Positions 24,063 to 32,586 of a stretch of 34,902 bases of DNA are shown here, piece by piece. The stretch is taken from the NCBI GenBank assembly GCA_030649335.1, contig JAUSLL010000015.1:121746-156647 (forward strand), written 5' to 3'. The translations under genes were made by a program, and so were the position numbers. The DNA is from Parvibaculum sp. Its GTDB lineage: Bacteria; Pseudomonadota; Alphaproteobacteria; Parvibaculales; Parvibaculaceae. Numbering within the stretch: the first letter of the stretch is position 1; every line of letters starts with the position of its first letter. Below the pieces are notes generated by a model, which was not told where the DNA came from, did not search any database, and was given only the letters and a program-made list of their open reading frames with translations.

Positions 24063-25451
24063 TCAGGCGTTGCGACCAAATTGGGCCCGCCAGTGGGCGC
24101 AGGCCGCGCGCACATTGTCAGGCGCTGTGCCGCCGAAACTCGTACGACTGCGTACCGAATTATCAACACCAAGGACGCCGTAAACTTCGTCGGTGATGCC
24201 CGGTTCGACAGCGCGCATTTCGTCCAGCGTCAGCGCATCAAGATCGACGCCCTTCTTTTCGGCGATACCGACAAGCGTGCCGGTGACATGATGGGCCTGA
24301 CGGAAGGGAAGTCCGAGCGCCCGTACGAGCCAATCCGCAAGATCAGTCGCGGTCGAAAACCCGCGTGAAGCGGCAGCGCGCATTTCAGGTGCATTGACCG
24401 TGAGTGTCGCAATCATGCCGGTCATGGCTGCAAGAGAAAGTGATAGCGCGTCGAGCGCGTCAAAGGCAGCTTCCTTGTCTTCCTGCATGTCTTTTGAATA
24501 GGCAAGCGGCAGGCCCTTCATCACCACAAGCAGCGTTGTGAGGCCGCCGATGATGCGACCGGATTTGGCGCGTACGAGTTCAGCGGCATCGGGATTTCGC
24601 TTCTGCGGCATGATCGACGAACCGGAAGTAAATCCATCGGTCAGGCGGACGAAATTGAAACCGGGGTTCGACCAGACGACGATTTCTTCGGCAAGGCGCG
24701 ACAGATGCGTCGCGGCAATGGCGGCAGCGGCCAGCGTTTCAAGCACGAAGTCACGGTCGGACACACTGTCGAGCGAATTGCGTGTCGGGCCGTCAAAGCC
24801 GAGGTCCTTTGCCGTGCGGTGACGGTCGATCGGAAATGATGTGCCAGCGAGGGCCGCCGCGCCGAGCGGGCTTTCGTTGAGGCGTTTGCGGGCGTCAGCA
24901 AGGCGGCTGCGGTCGCGTCCCGCCATTTCAACATAGGCAAGGCAATGATGGCCGAAAGTGACGGGCTGTGCGGTCTGCAAATGCGTGTAGCCCGGCATGA
25001 TAGTGTCGGCATGGGTTTCCGCCTTGTCGACCAGCGCCAACTGGAATTCGGCGAGTTGCTCATCAAGGTGGTCGATGGTGTCGCGGATATAGAGTTTGAA
25101 ATCGAGCGCGACCTGATCATTGCGCGAGCGTGCCGTGTGGAGGCGTCCGGCGGTTGCGCCAATGAGGTCTGCCAGTCTCGATTCCACATTCATGTGGATG
25201 TCTTCAAGTTCGCGCTTGAACGTGAAGCGGCCTTCCTTGATCTCGGCGAGCACCGCGTCGAGCCCCGCGACAATCTGTTCGGCATCTTCCCTTGAGATAA
25301 TTCCGGTTTCGGCCAACATGGTGCAATGCGCTTTCGAACCCCGGATGTCCTGGGCGAAGAAGCGTTGGTCGAAGCCGATGGAGGCGTTGATTTCCTCCAT
25401 TATCCGGTCGGGGCCTTCGCCAAAACGGCCGCCCCACATTTTATTGCTCAT
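24063..25451 (-). CDS. argH: Argininosuccinate lyase
   Basis: Splits argininosuccinate to arginine and fumarate. The 462-residue protein has the fumarase/aspartase-superfamily signature [12 protein letters not shown] at ~277-288, holding the catalytic Ser and Lys; [11 protein letters not shown] with His157; [10 protein letters not shown] at ~105-114; and [11 protein letters not shown] at the start. Length and motifs are complete. First gene of the argH-lptM-lysA group, divergent from tlpA with only 57 bases between start codons. Confidence 0.97.
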   Translation of the reverse strand: MSNKMWGGRFGEGPDRIMEEINASIGFDQRFFAQDIRGSKAHCTMLAETGIISREDAEQIVAGLDAVLAEIKEGRFTFKRELEDIHMNVESRLADLIGATAGRLHTARSRNDQVALDFKLYIRDTIDHLDEQLAEFQLALVDKAETHADTIMPGYTHLQTAQPVTFGHHCLAYVEMAGRDRSRLADARKRLNESPLGAAALAGTSFPIDRHRTAKDLGFDGPTRNSLDSVSDRDFVLETLAAAAIAATHLSRLAEEIVVWSNPGFNFVRLTDGFTSGSSIMPQKRNPDAAELVRAKSGRIIGGLTTLLVVMKGLPLAYSKDMQEDKEAAFDALDALSLSLAAMTGMIATLTVNAPEMRAAASRGFSTATDLADWLVRALGLPFRQAHHVTGTLVGIAEKKGVDLDALTLDEMRAVEPGITDEVYGVLGVDNSVRSRTSFGGTAPDNVRAACAHWRAQFGRNA

Positions 25452-25508
25452 TCAGGGTTCTCTGGGTCTTGATGCCCGGACGCGCCCCAAGTCTTCTGGG
25501 GACACCCG

Positions 25509-26126
25509 ATGTTTCAGTTTCAGCCAAAGCTTATCGCACTTCTGACAGCAATTGGGCTGGTGATTGTGGGCGCGGTATACGTGATGGTCGGGCCTCAAAT
25601 CAATGATAAGGGTGCAGTCGGGGCCGACAGCGGTGGAATTTTGTCGCCCCTTGCCACCGGCAAGCTCGCCAATTTCAGACCCGCTGCCTTGCTTGAGGCA
25701 GTGCCGGAGCTTGAATTTCATGACGGGGCAGGAAAAACCGTCCATTTGTCGGACTTTCAGGGCCGTGTGGTGCTTTTGAACCTCTGGGCAACCTGGTGTG
25801 TGCCGTGTCGTGAGGAAATGCCCGCGCTCGATGCGCTTGAGGCGGCTATGGGGTCTGATCAGTTTCAGGTTCTAGCGCTCAGCGTCGACAAAGACGGGCT
25901 TGAGGGCGCCAGGGCCTTTCTCGACGAGATCAAGGTCACGCATCTCGCGCTCTACAATGACCCCACATCGAGGGCGAATTTCAAAGTGAAGGGCTACGGA
26001 TTGCCGACGACTTTGCTGATTGCACCTGACGGGGCTGAGCTTGGCCGCATAGTCGGGCCTGCGGAATGGAACTCGGATGAGGCCAAGGCGCTTGTTGCCG
26101 AAGCCGTCAGAGTTTACGGGCGCTGA
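25509..26126 (+). CDS. TlpA-type thiol:disulfide interchange protein
   Basis: A 205-residue periplasmic thioredoxin-fold protein anchored by one N-terminal helix (residues ~7-27). The redox motif is WCVPC (Cys97, Cys100) in LLNLWATWCVPCREEMP; the cis-Pro loop is in GYGLPTTLLIAPDG. TlpA proteins keep cysteines reduced, notably for cytochrome c or cytochrome oxidase assembly. It is divergent from argH, as in many alphaproteobacteria. Its last 20 bases overlap the end of the methyltransferase gene on the other strand. Confidence 0.92.
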   Translation: MFQFQPKLIALLTAIGLVIVGAVYVMVGPQINDKGAVGADSGGILSPLATGKLANFRPAALLEAVPELEFHDGAGKTVHLSDFQGRVVLLNLWATWCVPCREEMPALDALEAAMGSDQFQVLALSVDKDGLEGARAFLDEIKVTHLALYNDPTSRANFKVKGYGLPTTLLIAPDGAELGRIVGPAEWNSDEAKALVAEAVRVYGR

Positions 26127-26934
26127 TCGAATAGGAAAACGGCAGGCGCGGCGCGCCTTCCGGTGCTGTGAAATAGTCCCCGTCCTGCCGCACCATGCCG
26201 GGAATGCCCGGCCACACCAACCGGTCATGTTCGTGCAGGAACTCGAGGCGCAGGCCTGCATCGACCAATGCTGTCACGACCTCTCCGATGCCGTGCTGCC
26301 ATTCGTTGGTCTTGTAGGATGTGAGCGCGACATCCGGTTCAGCATAGTCATACAGGTTGTCCCAGTTTTGCGGGCCGTCGAGAAAGTAAGATCGGACAAC
26401 GTTCAGATTTTCGGGGTATGAGGCGTGCCGGTCCTCAAATATCCAGAGGATCGGGTGGCATTCTGCGAGGTAGAAGCGGCCGCGGGGTTTGAGGCTTGCG
26501 GCAATTGTGCGAGCCCAGAGATTGATGTCTGGCAGCCACATCAGCACACCCCAGCTTGTGAAGACGATATCGAAGTCGCACCCTGCGAGGTCCGTGGCCT
26601 GTTCGACGCGACCTTCGACGAATGTCGCATCAAGACCGGTTTCGGTGGCGAGTGCGCGCGCGGCAGAGATAGCGTTTGATGAAAAATCAAGACCGGTTAC
26701 GCGCGCGCCAAGGCGGGCAAGCGAGAGCGTGTCGAGCCCGAAATGACATTGGAGGTGGAGTAGTTTTTGTCCCCGGATGTCGCCGAGTTCCGAGAGGATC
26801 AGCGGATCAAGGCTGGAGCCGCCAGCTTTGACTTCGGCGACGTCATAAAATTCTGAAGCGATATGAATATCGACGACCTCGTCCCAACGGGCGCGGTTGA
26901 TTTCGGTCGGGTCTGTTGCAGGTGGGGGCGTCAT
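26107..26934 (-). CDS. Class I SAM-dependent methyltransferase
   Basis: A 275-residue protein with the canonical fold: motif I LLHLQCHFGLDTLSLARLGA (Gly-poor but characteristic of this branch, where HFG replaces GxG), VTGLDFSSNAISAA with the acidic ribose ligand, FDIVFTSWGVLMWLPD and LKPRGRFYLAECHP. The N-terminus has NRARWDEVVDIH, common in this branch. Substrate unknown. The upstream 99 bases before the start hold no further gene. Confidence 0.85.
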   Translation of the reverse strand: MTPPPATDPTEINRARWDEVVDIHIASEFYDVAEVKAGGSSLDPLILSELGDIRGQKLLHLQCHFGLDTLSLARLGARVTGLDFSSNAISAARALATETGLDATFVEGRVEQATDLAGCDFDIVFTSWGVLMWLPDINLWARTIAASLKPRGRFYLAECHPILWIFEDRHASYPENLNVVRSYFLDGPQNWDNLYDYAEPDVALTSYKTNEWQHGIGEVVTALVDAGLRLEFLHEHDRLVWPGIPGMVRQDGDYFTAPEGAPRLPFSYSISARKL

Positions 26935-27033
26935 GGTGAGGCATCCGTCTAGAGCCCCGCCAAAATGCGAAGCCGGTCAGAATATCCTCGCTGCGGTGAG
27001 CGTCAATATAGAGGATGCACCGGTCCGCAGGAC

Positions 27034-27543
27034 TTATTGGTCGATGGTCATAATGCCGATCATCTGGGTAATCTTGCCGCTGCCGTCGCTGAGGGGGCAT
27101 GAAACGCCATGCCAGACGATATAAGAGCGCAATGAACTCGACATACGGCCTGTAACAAAAGCGGGTTGGCCGGAGGTATAGGCGGCGGTCATACTATCCA
27201 TCCAACGGCGGCGCACGGCTTCGGTATTTGTCGGCGGGACACATTTGGCGCCGAATTCGGAGAGCAGCATACCTGTGCGTTCTTCGCCCACGAGATTGAC
27301 AAGAGCGGTGCCGAAAATGCGGACGCGGTAGTCACGGCCCTCGTCAATTACGTCATATATGACAATGGAGGGCAGCAGGCTGATGATGTCACGGGGGGCA
27401 ATATCGCTGCGGTCGGGCATGGCGCGCGATCCGCGCTTTTGTTGCCAATAGTCAGCAAGGCGGGCGGCGTCGGCATGGAGCGGCGCTTCCAGGAAGCGGA
27501 AGTCGTCTTCTGCGTCTTCGAAGTTTTTTCCGATCTGTCCCAC
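27034..27543 (-). CDS. Stand-alone PAS-domain protein (PAS_5 type), copy 1
   Basis: A 169-residue cytoplasmic protein that is essentially one PAS_5 domain: ADYWQQKRGSRAMPDRSDI, IISLLPSIVIYDVIDEGRDY and YRVRIFGTALVNLVGEERTG are the family blocks. No output or enzymatic domain is attached. It has no signal or membrane segment. The start is GTG at 27543, supported by GGGAGG eight bases upstream. A paralogue lies just upstream on the same strand with shared blocks (DISLLP, VRIFGTxLV, GEERTG). Proteins of this kind are common and uncharacterised in Parvibaculum-like alphaproteobacteria; ligand and partner are unknown. Confidence 0.85.
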   Translation of the reverse strand: MGQIGKNFEDAEDDFRFLEAPLHADAARLADYWQQKRGSRAMPDRSDIAPRDIISLLPSIVIYDVIDEGRDYRVRIFGTALVNLVGEERTGMLLSEFGAKCVPPTNTEAVRRRWMDSMTAAYTSGQPAFVTGRMSSSLRSYIVWHGVSCPLSDGSGKITQMIGIMTIDQ

Positions 27544-27597
27544 TTCGTCTCCCTCCCCTGATCCGATGCATGACTGGAAAAGTCTTGCAGGTGAACA

Positions 27598-28218
27598 TTA
27601 AAGCTTTGCGGTCATCACAGGCTTCTGACCAGATACGACCGCGACCATGATGCCGACAAGTTGCGTGATTTCTTCTGAACCGTTGGTCATTGGGGCCAGC
27701 ATGCCGTGATAGTGCATGTAGGAGCGGTCGGGCGACACGGTCGGTGCTCTGAAATGTGAGGCGGTGCCCCGGGAATAGGCTTTGCGGAATACCTTCATCC
27801 AGCGGTTGCGCATTTCTGCGTAGTCGTTGGCGATGATTGCTTTGTCGCCAAATTGCGAAGCCAATAGCCCGGTGCGTTCTTCGCCGAGCAGGGTGACGAG
27901 ACCTGTACCAAAGACACGGACGCGGAAGTCGGCACCGTCGTCAATAACGTCCAGAATCATCAAATGAGGGAGGAGTGACAAGATGTCGGCAGGATTGATG
28001 TGGCTACGATCGGCAATCCCGTCGCTGCCGCAATGGCGCGTGAGATAGCGGACAAATTCGGTAATTTTGGGGTGTTCAGCAGCGGCAAGCTCCGTCGCAC
28101 GCTCGGGTACGATCAGGTAGTCCTCCGCCCCGACGTCGGCCGACGGCGCAGGTTGTGCAATTTTCAGATCGCGTGACGCGGCGATCCGGTCATTGAGCCT
28201 TGCTTCCGTCAAGTTCAC
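27598..28218 (-). CDS. Stand-alone PAS-domain protein (PAS_5 type), copy 2
   Basis: A 206-residue paralogue of the downstream gene, with a ~40-residue N-terminal extension. Its blocks HCGSDGIADRSHINPADILS, LLPHLMILDVIDDGADFRVR and FGTGLVTLLGEERTG match those of copy 1 at the same spacing, so the pair arose by tandem duplication. Only the PAS_5 domain is present, without kinase, cyclase or DNA-binding part. The GTG start has GGGAGG five bases upstream. Likely cotranscribed with copy 1 (54-base gap). Role unknown; sensing of a small ligand is the family expectation. Confidence 0.85.
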   Translation of the reverse strand: MNLTEARLNDRIAASRDLKIAQPAPSADVGAEDYLIVPERATELAAAEHPKITEFVRYLTRHCGSDGIADRSHINPADILSLLPHLMILDVIDDGADFRVRVFGTGLVTLLGEERTGLLASQFGDKAIIANDYAEMRNRWMKVFRKAYSRGTASHFRAPTVSPDRSYMHYHGMLAPMTNGSEEITQLVGIMVAVVSGQKPVMTAKL

Positions 28219-28302
28219 GCCGTCCTCCCAGACGTTGCAGGTAACTGATCCGTTACCTTGCTTGTGGAAAGGATATTCTCACAGAATCGTTAACAGGCCC
28301 TC

Positions 28303-28319
28303 TGCGTATGAACTACGCA
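28303..28319. promoter_or_regulatory. Inverted repeat TGCGTA-N5-TACGCA upstream of the PAS pair
   Basis: A perfect 6-bp inverted repeat with a 5-base centre, ~85 bases upstream of the PAS copy 2 start and between the ends of two minus-strand genes. No T-tract follows on either strand, so an operator is more likely than a terminator. Regulator unknown. Confidence 0.3.
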
Positions 28320-28363
28320 AAATGCTTGCAGACACATGATTATGGCGAGTTACATGATGGGGA

Positions 28364-29239
28364 TTACCGTGTCGGAACTGGCTTTTCGCCGCGGTAATCG
28401 TAAAAGCCACGTTGGGTCTTGCGACCGAGCCAGCCTGCCTCGACATATTTCACAAGCAAGGGGCAGGGGCGGTATTTGGAATCCGACAGGCCGTCGTGGA
28501 GTACCTGCATGATAGAGAGGCAGGTGTCGAGGCCGATGAAGTCGGCAAGTTGCAGCGGACCCATCGGGTGATTGGCCCCAAGGCGCATGGCCTTGTCGAT
28601 GCTCTCCACAGAACCCACGCCTTCATAAAGCACATAGACGGCTTCATTGATCATTGGCAGCAGAATGCGATTGACGATGAAGGCGGGGAAGTCTTCGGCA
28701 TTGGCAACTTTTTTGCCGAGGCTCTTGGCCATAATGCGCACGCTGTCGAACGTGTCATCGTCGGTGGCAATGCCGCGCACAAGCTCAACAAGCTCCATGA
28801 CAGGAACGGGATTCATGAAGTGAACGCCGATGAATTTCTCGGGCCGGTCGGTGGAGGCGGCAAGGCGCGTGATGGAGATCGACGAGGTGTTTGTTGCGAT
28901 CAAGGCGTCGGCGCGCAAATGCGGGCAGAGGTCTGCAAAAATCTTGCGTTTGATAGCTTCGTTCTCGCTCGCGCTTTCGATGACAAGGTCGGTGGCTTCA
29001 AAAGCATCAAGGTTTACGGCGGCGCCAATGCGGTCAAGAGCGGCGTCGCGTTGCGCTTCTGTGATGCGGCCTGACGCGACCTGACGTGTCATATTGCCGT
29101 TGATGGTTGCAAGACCTGCTTCGATGCGTTCGCGTGTTACGTCATGCAGCAACACATCATAGCCTGCGAGGGCACAGACGTGAGCGATGCCGTTGCCCAT
29201 TTGCCCCGCACCAATGACGCCGACCTTGCGAATGTCCAT
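28364..29239 (-). CDS. hbd: 3-hydroxybutyryl-CoA dehydrogenase
   Basis: A 291-residue NAD(P)-dependent 3-hydroxyacyl-CoA dehydrogenase acting on short-chain acyl-CoA in fatty-acid or polyhydroxybutyrate metabolism. VGVIGAGQMGNGIAHVCALAG at the N-terminus is the Rossmann nucleotide site; FIGVHFMNPVPVMELVE carries the catalytic His, and ANHPMGPLQLADFIGLD begins the C-terminal substrate domain. Nearby etfBA would take electrons from acyl-CoA dehydrogenases of the same pathways. The terminator after etfA separates it from that operon. Confidence 0.94.
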   Translation of the reverse strand: MDIRKVGVIGAGQMGNGIAHVCALAGYDVLLHDVTRERIEAGLATINGNMTRQVASGRITEAQRDAALDRIGAAVNLDAFEATDLVIESASENEAIKRKIFADLCPHLRADALIATNTSSISITRLAASTDRPEKFIGVHFMNPVPVMELVELVRGIATDDDTFDSVRIMAKSLGKKVANAEDFPAFIVNRILLPMINEAVYVLYEGVGSVESIDKAMRLGANHPMGPLQLADFIGLDTCLSIMQVLHDGLSDSKYRPCPLLVKYVEAGWLGRKTQRGFYDYRGEKPVPTR

Positions 29240-29307
29240 CTTTATTCACCCACATACCGCGGAATATCTGTTCCGCTCACACTACACTAACCCGAAGGCA
29301 CTTCGAT

Positions 29308-29345
29308 ACAAAAGCGGCGCTGCCGGTCTTAACCAGCAGCGCCGC
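29308..29345 (-). terminator. Rho-independent terminator after etfA
   Basis: A perfect 10-bp stem GCGGCGCTGC/GCAGCGCCGC (29314-29323 and 29336-29345) with a 12-base loop is followed on the minus strand by TTTTGT. It lies ~50 bases past the etfA stop and ends the etfB-etfA transcript. Confidence 0.8.
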
Positions 29346-29395
29346 AATCAGTTTCCAGTTGATGTTCACAATATGCATTGTGCGACGATTGTGCC

Positions 29396-30337
29396 TCAGA
29401 GACCGAGCTTGCCGAGTTCGGCATCAAGTTCCGGCACAGCTGTGAACAGATCGGCGACAAGTCCGAAATCAGCCACCTGGAAGATCGGCGCTTCTTCGTC
29501 TTTGTTGATAGCGACGATGACCTTGCTGTCCTTCATGCCGGCCAGATGCTGAATGGCACCCGAAATGCCGACTGCGATGTAGAGCTCAGGAGCAACGACC
29601 TTGCCTGTCTGACCGACCTGATAATCGTTGGGGACAAAACCCGCATCAACGGCAGCGCGTGAGGCGCCGACAGCAGCACCAAGCTTGTCGGCGATGCTGT
29701 CGAGCATGTGGAAATTGTCACCCGACTGCATGCCGCGACCACCCGAGATGATGATCTTGGCTGATGTGAGTTCCGGACGATCCGATTTCGTGAGGTTTTC
29801 AGAAACCCATTCCGACAAGCCCGGCTGGTCGCCGGCCGCGACCTTTTCGATTGCAGCTGAACCACCCTGACCGGCGGCGGCAAAGGCCGTGGTGCGGACA
29901 GTGATGACTTTCTTGGCGTCTTTGGATTTTACTGTCTGGACGGCGTTACCGGCATAGATCGGACGTTCGAATGTGTCAGCGGAGACAACACCCTGAATTT
30001 CCGAAATCTGCGCGACATCGAGAAGAGCGGCGACGCGCGGCATGAAGTTTTTGCCGATGGTGGTCGCAGGCGACACGATGGCGTCGTAGGAACCGGCCAT
30101 GCCGACCACGAGGGCGGCGAGGTTTTCAGCCAGAGGATGGGCGTAGATCGCGTCATCGGCGACGATGACTTTGGCAACGCCGTCGATCTTGGAAGCGGCT
30201 TCCGCAACCGCATCAACGCCGGAACCGACGACGAGGACATGAACATCGGCACCGATTTTGGTGGCGGCTGTGACGGTCTTGGCGGTCGCGTCATTGAGCT
30301 TAACAGTGTTGTGCTCAGCAATTACCAGTGTGGTCAT
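29396..30337 (-). CDS. etfA: Electron transfer flavoprotein alpha subunit
   Basis: A 313-residue FAD-binding subunit of ETF, which carries electrons from acyl-CoA dehydrogenases to ETF:ubiquinone oxidoreductase. The C-terminal FAD domain is diagnostic: [49 protein letters not shown] and [18 protein letters not shown]. The N-terminal half has [21 protein letters not shown]. The start overlaps the etfB stop (ATGA). Confidence 0.96.
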   Translation of the reverse strand: MTTLVIAEHNTVKLNDATAKTVTAATKIGADVHVLVVGSGVDAVAEAASKIDGVAKVIVADDAIYAHPLAENLAALVVGMAGSYDAIVSPATTIGKNFMPRVAALLDVAQISEIQGVVSADTFERPIYAGNAVQTVKSKDAKKVITVRTTAFAAAGQGGSAAIEKVAAGDQPGLSEWVSENLTKSDRPELTSAKIIISGGRGMQSGDNFHMLDSIADKLGAAVGASRAAVDAGFVPNDYQVGQTGKVVAPELYIAVGISGAIQHLAGMKDSKVIVAINKDEEAPIFQVADFGLVADLFTAVPELDAELGKLGL

Positions 30338-31083
30338 CCGATCACTCCCGCTTCTTTAAGTTTGGCAACGAGCTGCTCAACTGATTCAACCTTGATGCCT
30401 GCCGAACGGACCGGCGGCTCGGTGACTTTGAGCACTTCGAGATGGGTTTTGATCGTGACGCCGTAATCTTCCGGCGTCTTTTCGTCGATCGGCTTTTTCT
30501 TGGCCTTCATGATGTTAGGCAGAGAGGCGTAACGCGGCTCGTTCAGGCGAAGGTCCGTCGTGATGACGGCAGGCATGTTGAGCTTCAGTGTCTGCAATCC
30601 GCCGTCGATTTCGCGCGTCAGCAACAGTTTGTCGCCGTCGAATTCGACCTTGGAGGCAAACGTGCCCTGTGGCCAGCCGAGAAGAGCGGCGAGCATCTGG
30701 CCTGTCTGGTTGCAATCGTCGTCGATGGCCTGCTTGCCGAGAATGGCAAGGTCGGGCTTTTCCGCGTCGATGATGGCTTTGAGAATTTTGGCGACGTTGA
30801 TGGGTTCAACCATTTCGTCGGTCTTCACCAAAATGCCGCGGTCGGCACCCATGGCGAGCGCTGTGCGGATGGTTTCGGTTGCCTGTGCAGCGCCGATGGA
30901 AACGGCGATGACTTCAGTGATTTTGCCCGCTTCCTTCAGACGTACCGCCTCTTCAATGGCGATTTCGTCGAACGGATTCATGGACATTTTGACGTTTGCG
31001 AGATCGACACCTGTCTGATCCGACTTAACCCGGATTTTGACGTTGTAGTCGACCACCCGCTTGATCGGGACGATAACTTTCAT
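30334..31083 (-). CDS. etfB: Electron transfer flavoprotein beta subunit
   Basis: A 249-residue AMP-binding partner of EtfA. Family blocks are [59 protein letters not shown] and [13 protein letters not shown]-type [17 protein letters not shown] near the C-terminus. First gene of the etfBA operon, behind a consensus-like promoter and a leader with an 8-bp hairpin. Confidence 0.96.
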   Translation of the reverse strand: MKVIVPIKRVVDYNVKIRVKSDQTGVDLANVKMSMNPFDEIAIEEAVRLKEAGKITEVIAVSIGAAQATETIRTALAMGADRGILVKTDEMVEPINVAKILKAIIDAEKPDLAILGKQAIDDDCNQTGQMLAALLGWPQGTFASKVEFDGDKLLLTREIDGGLQTLKLNMPAVITTDLRLNEPRYASLPNIMKAKKKPIDEKTPEDYGVTIKTHLEVLKVTEPPVRSAGIKVESVEQLVAKLKEAGVIG

Positions 31084-31101
31084 GGAGAGGAGCTCCCTGC
31101 G

Positions 31102-31138
31102 CGGCGTTTTTGGGCTCTAACTCGGGCCGGAAACGCCG
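31102..31138 (-). promoter_or_regulatory. Hairpin in the etfB 5' leader
   Basis: A perfect 8-bp inverted repeat CGGCGTTT (31102-31109) / AAACGCCG (31131-31138) lies between the promoter and the etfB ribosome-binding region. No T-tract follows in the sense of etfB, so it is not a plain terminator. Function unknown. Confidence 0.35.
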
Positions 31139-31173
31139 ATTTGGAGTTCTTTTGGCCCTGGTTGCGGTGCGGC

Positions 31174-31202
31174 AACCTAGAACCGGGACCGGCCCCTGTC
31201 AA
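31174..31202 (-). promoter_or_regulatory. Sigma-70-type promoter of etfBA
   Basis: A perfect -35 TTGACA (31197-31202), a 17-base spacer and a -10-like TAGGTT (31174-31179) give a start near 31167, about 85 bases before the etfB ATG. Confidence 0.6.
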
Positions 31203-31288
31203 CGAAATGGGGCCTGCTGCGGCTGATCTGAGACATGCCGTCGCGGATAAAGCATTTTTGGCAGAAAACTGGGGGCAATTCGCACAAA

Positions 31289-31894
31289 TCAGCGATTCGC
31301 GCCGGGTACCCAAAGGACGTCACCCGGGCCTTTGCCGTCCGGCGTCCAGTTGACGTAGCGGGCGGCGACAAAGAAGAAGTCTGACAGGCGATTGATGTAT
31401 TTGAGCGCGGCGTCACTGACGCCACCATTGCTGTCGATGAAGTCTGCCTCGACCAGTGCCGTCATCAGTCGTTCGGCGCGGCGGCTCACGGTGCGGGCAA
31501 GATGCAGCGCGGCGGCGGCGGATGTGCCGCCGGGCAGTACGAAAGAGCGTAAAGGTTCGAGGAGGGCGTTTAATTCGTCGATTTCTGCTTCAAGGCGCGT
31601 TGCTTGCGCTTCGACGATGCGTAAGGGTTCGTAGCCAAGTTCGGCGGCTGTCTTGCCGGGAGTAGCGAGATCTGCGCCGAGATCAAAAAGGTCGTTCTGG
31701 ATGCGGGCGAGCATGGCATCAAGGCGTGTGTCGCTGCCGGTGTGGAGGCGGGCAAGACCAACTGCGGCGTTTGTCTCATCGACTGTGCCATAGCTTTCGA
31801 TGCGCAATTCGTGTTTGGGCACGCGTTCGCCGGTGGCAAGTGCCGTCGTGCCTTTGTCGCCGGTCCGTGTATAAATTTTGTTGAGCGTAACCAT
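31289..31894 (-). CDS. Cob(I)alamin adenosyltransferase, PduO type
   Basis: A 201-residue ATP:corrinoid adenosyltransferase that makes adenosylcobalamin. The ATP-binding N-terminal motif is TRTGDKGTT (residues 9-17), followed by ESYGTVDETNAAVG, and the C-terminal helix block INRLSDFFFVAARYVN with the conserved Arg-Leu-Ser-Asp. The product is the cofactor of the class II ribonucleotide reductase at 11881 and of methylmalonyl-CoA mutase. In many alphaproteobacteria it stands next to etfBA and hbd, as here; the etfBA promoter between them keeps etfBA separately transcribed. The cytochrome b561 gene precedes it by 10 bases. Confidence 0.94.
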   Translation of the reverse strand: MVTLNKIYTRTGDKGTTALATGERVPKHELRIESYGTVDETNAAVGLARLHTGSDTRLDAMLARIQNDLFDLGADLATPGKTAAELGYEPLRIVEAQATRLEAEIDELNALLEPLRSFVLPGGTSAAAALHLARTVSRRAERLMTALVEADFIDSNGGVSDAALKYINRLSDFFFVAARYVNWTPDGKGPGDVLWVPGANR

Positions 31895-31904
31895 TGATGC
31901 CCGA

Positions 31905-32432
31905 TCAGGCTTTGACGAAAGGCAACATGCGTTTCAGCACATTGTCTCGCAGGATGAAGTGATGATAGAGCGCGGCAGCTACGTGAAGTCCGATGAGCGC
32001 GGTGATGACCCAGGCATTTATGCCGTGAAGCGTTTCGCCGACTTGATGAACGGTTTCGTTCGGTGCGATCTGGAGGCCAAGTAATCCGAAGGCCTTGAGA
32101 TTGAATTTTGAGCTGGTGGCCAAGATCAGGCCGAAAATCGGCTGCAGGATTACGAGAGCATAGAGGCCGTGATGTGTTGCCTTGGAGGCAATCTGCTGCC
32201 AGCGCGGCAAGCCGACGGGCAGTGCGGGTACAGGGTGACTGAGGCGCCAGACGAGACGGGCCAGCATGAGAATAAGAATCACCAAGCCAAGACCTGCATG
32301 AGTCTGGAAGAAGCCGAGGCGGTCTTCTTTCGGCAGGCTCTCGGAGGTGAACCCGCCATAGAGCATCAGGAGAACGAGAATCATGATGATCCAGTGAAAG
32401 CTCTTCGCAACGCCGTTGTATGATGACTGCAT
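31905..32432 (-). CDS. Cytochrome b561 family protein
   Basis: A 175-residue four-helix membrane haem protein. SFHWIIMILVLLMLYGGF (helix 1), FFQTHAGLGLVILILMLARL (helix 2, His-Ala-Gly), HHGLYALVILQPIFGLIL (helix 3) and LIGLHVAAALYHHFILRD (helix 4) carry the haem-ligand histidines typical of bacterial b561, proposed to shuttle electrons between quinones and periplasmic acceptors. I chose the ATG at 32432 (AGGAAAG upstream) over 32459. It probably shares a transcript with the adenosyltransferase, 10 bases downstream. Confidence 0.9.
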   Translation of the reverse strand: MQSSYNGVAKSFHWIIMILVLLMLYGGFTSESLPKEDRLGFFQTHAGLGLVILILMLARLVWRLSHPVPALPVGLPRWQQIASKATHHGLYALVILQPIFGLILATSSKFNLKAFGLLGLQIAPNETVHQVGETLHGINAWVITALIGLHVAAALYHHFILRDNVLKRMLPFVKA

Positions 32433-32586
32433 GAATCTTTCCTGATTGGTTATGTGCATGGAGGACTCTCCCCCGCATCATCATTTGGTTCAAGCGCGAA
32501 CAGATCGCATTTGTAAGAAGATGGCGACGACGCTTCGATGAAGCGCTTGTTGCGGCGCATATTCGTCGTTCAAATTTTGTTTTTTA

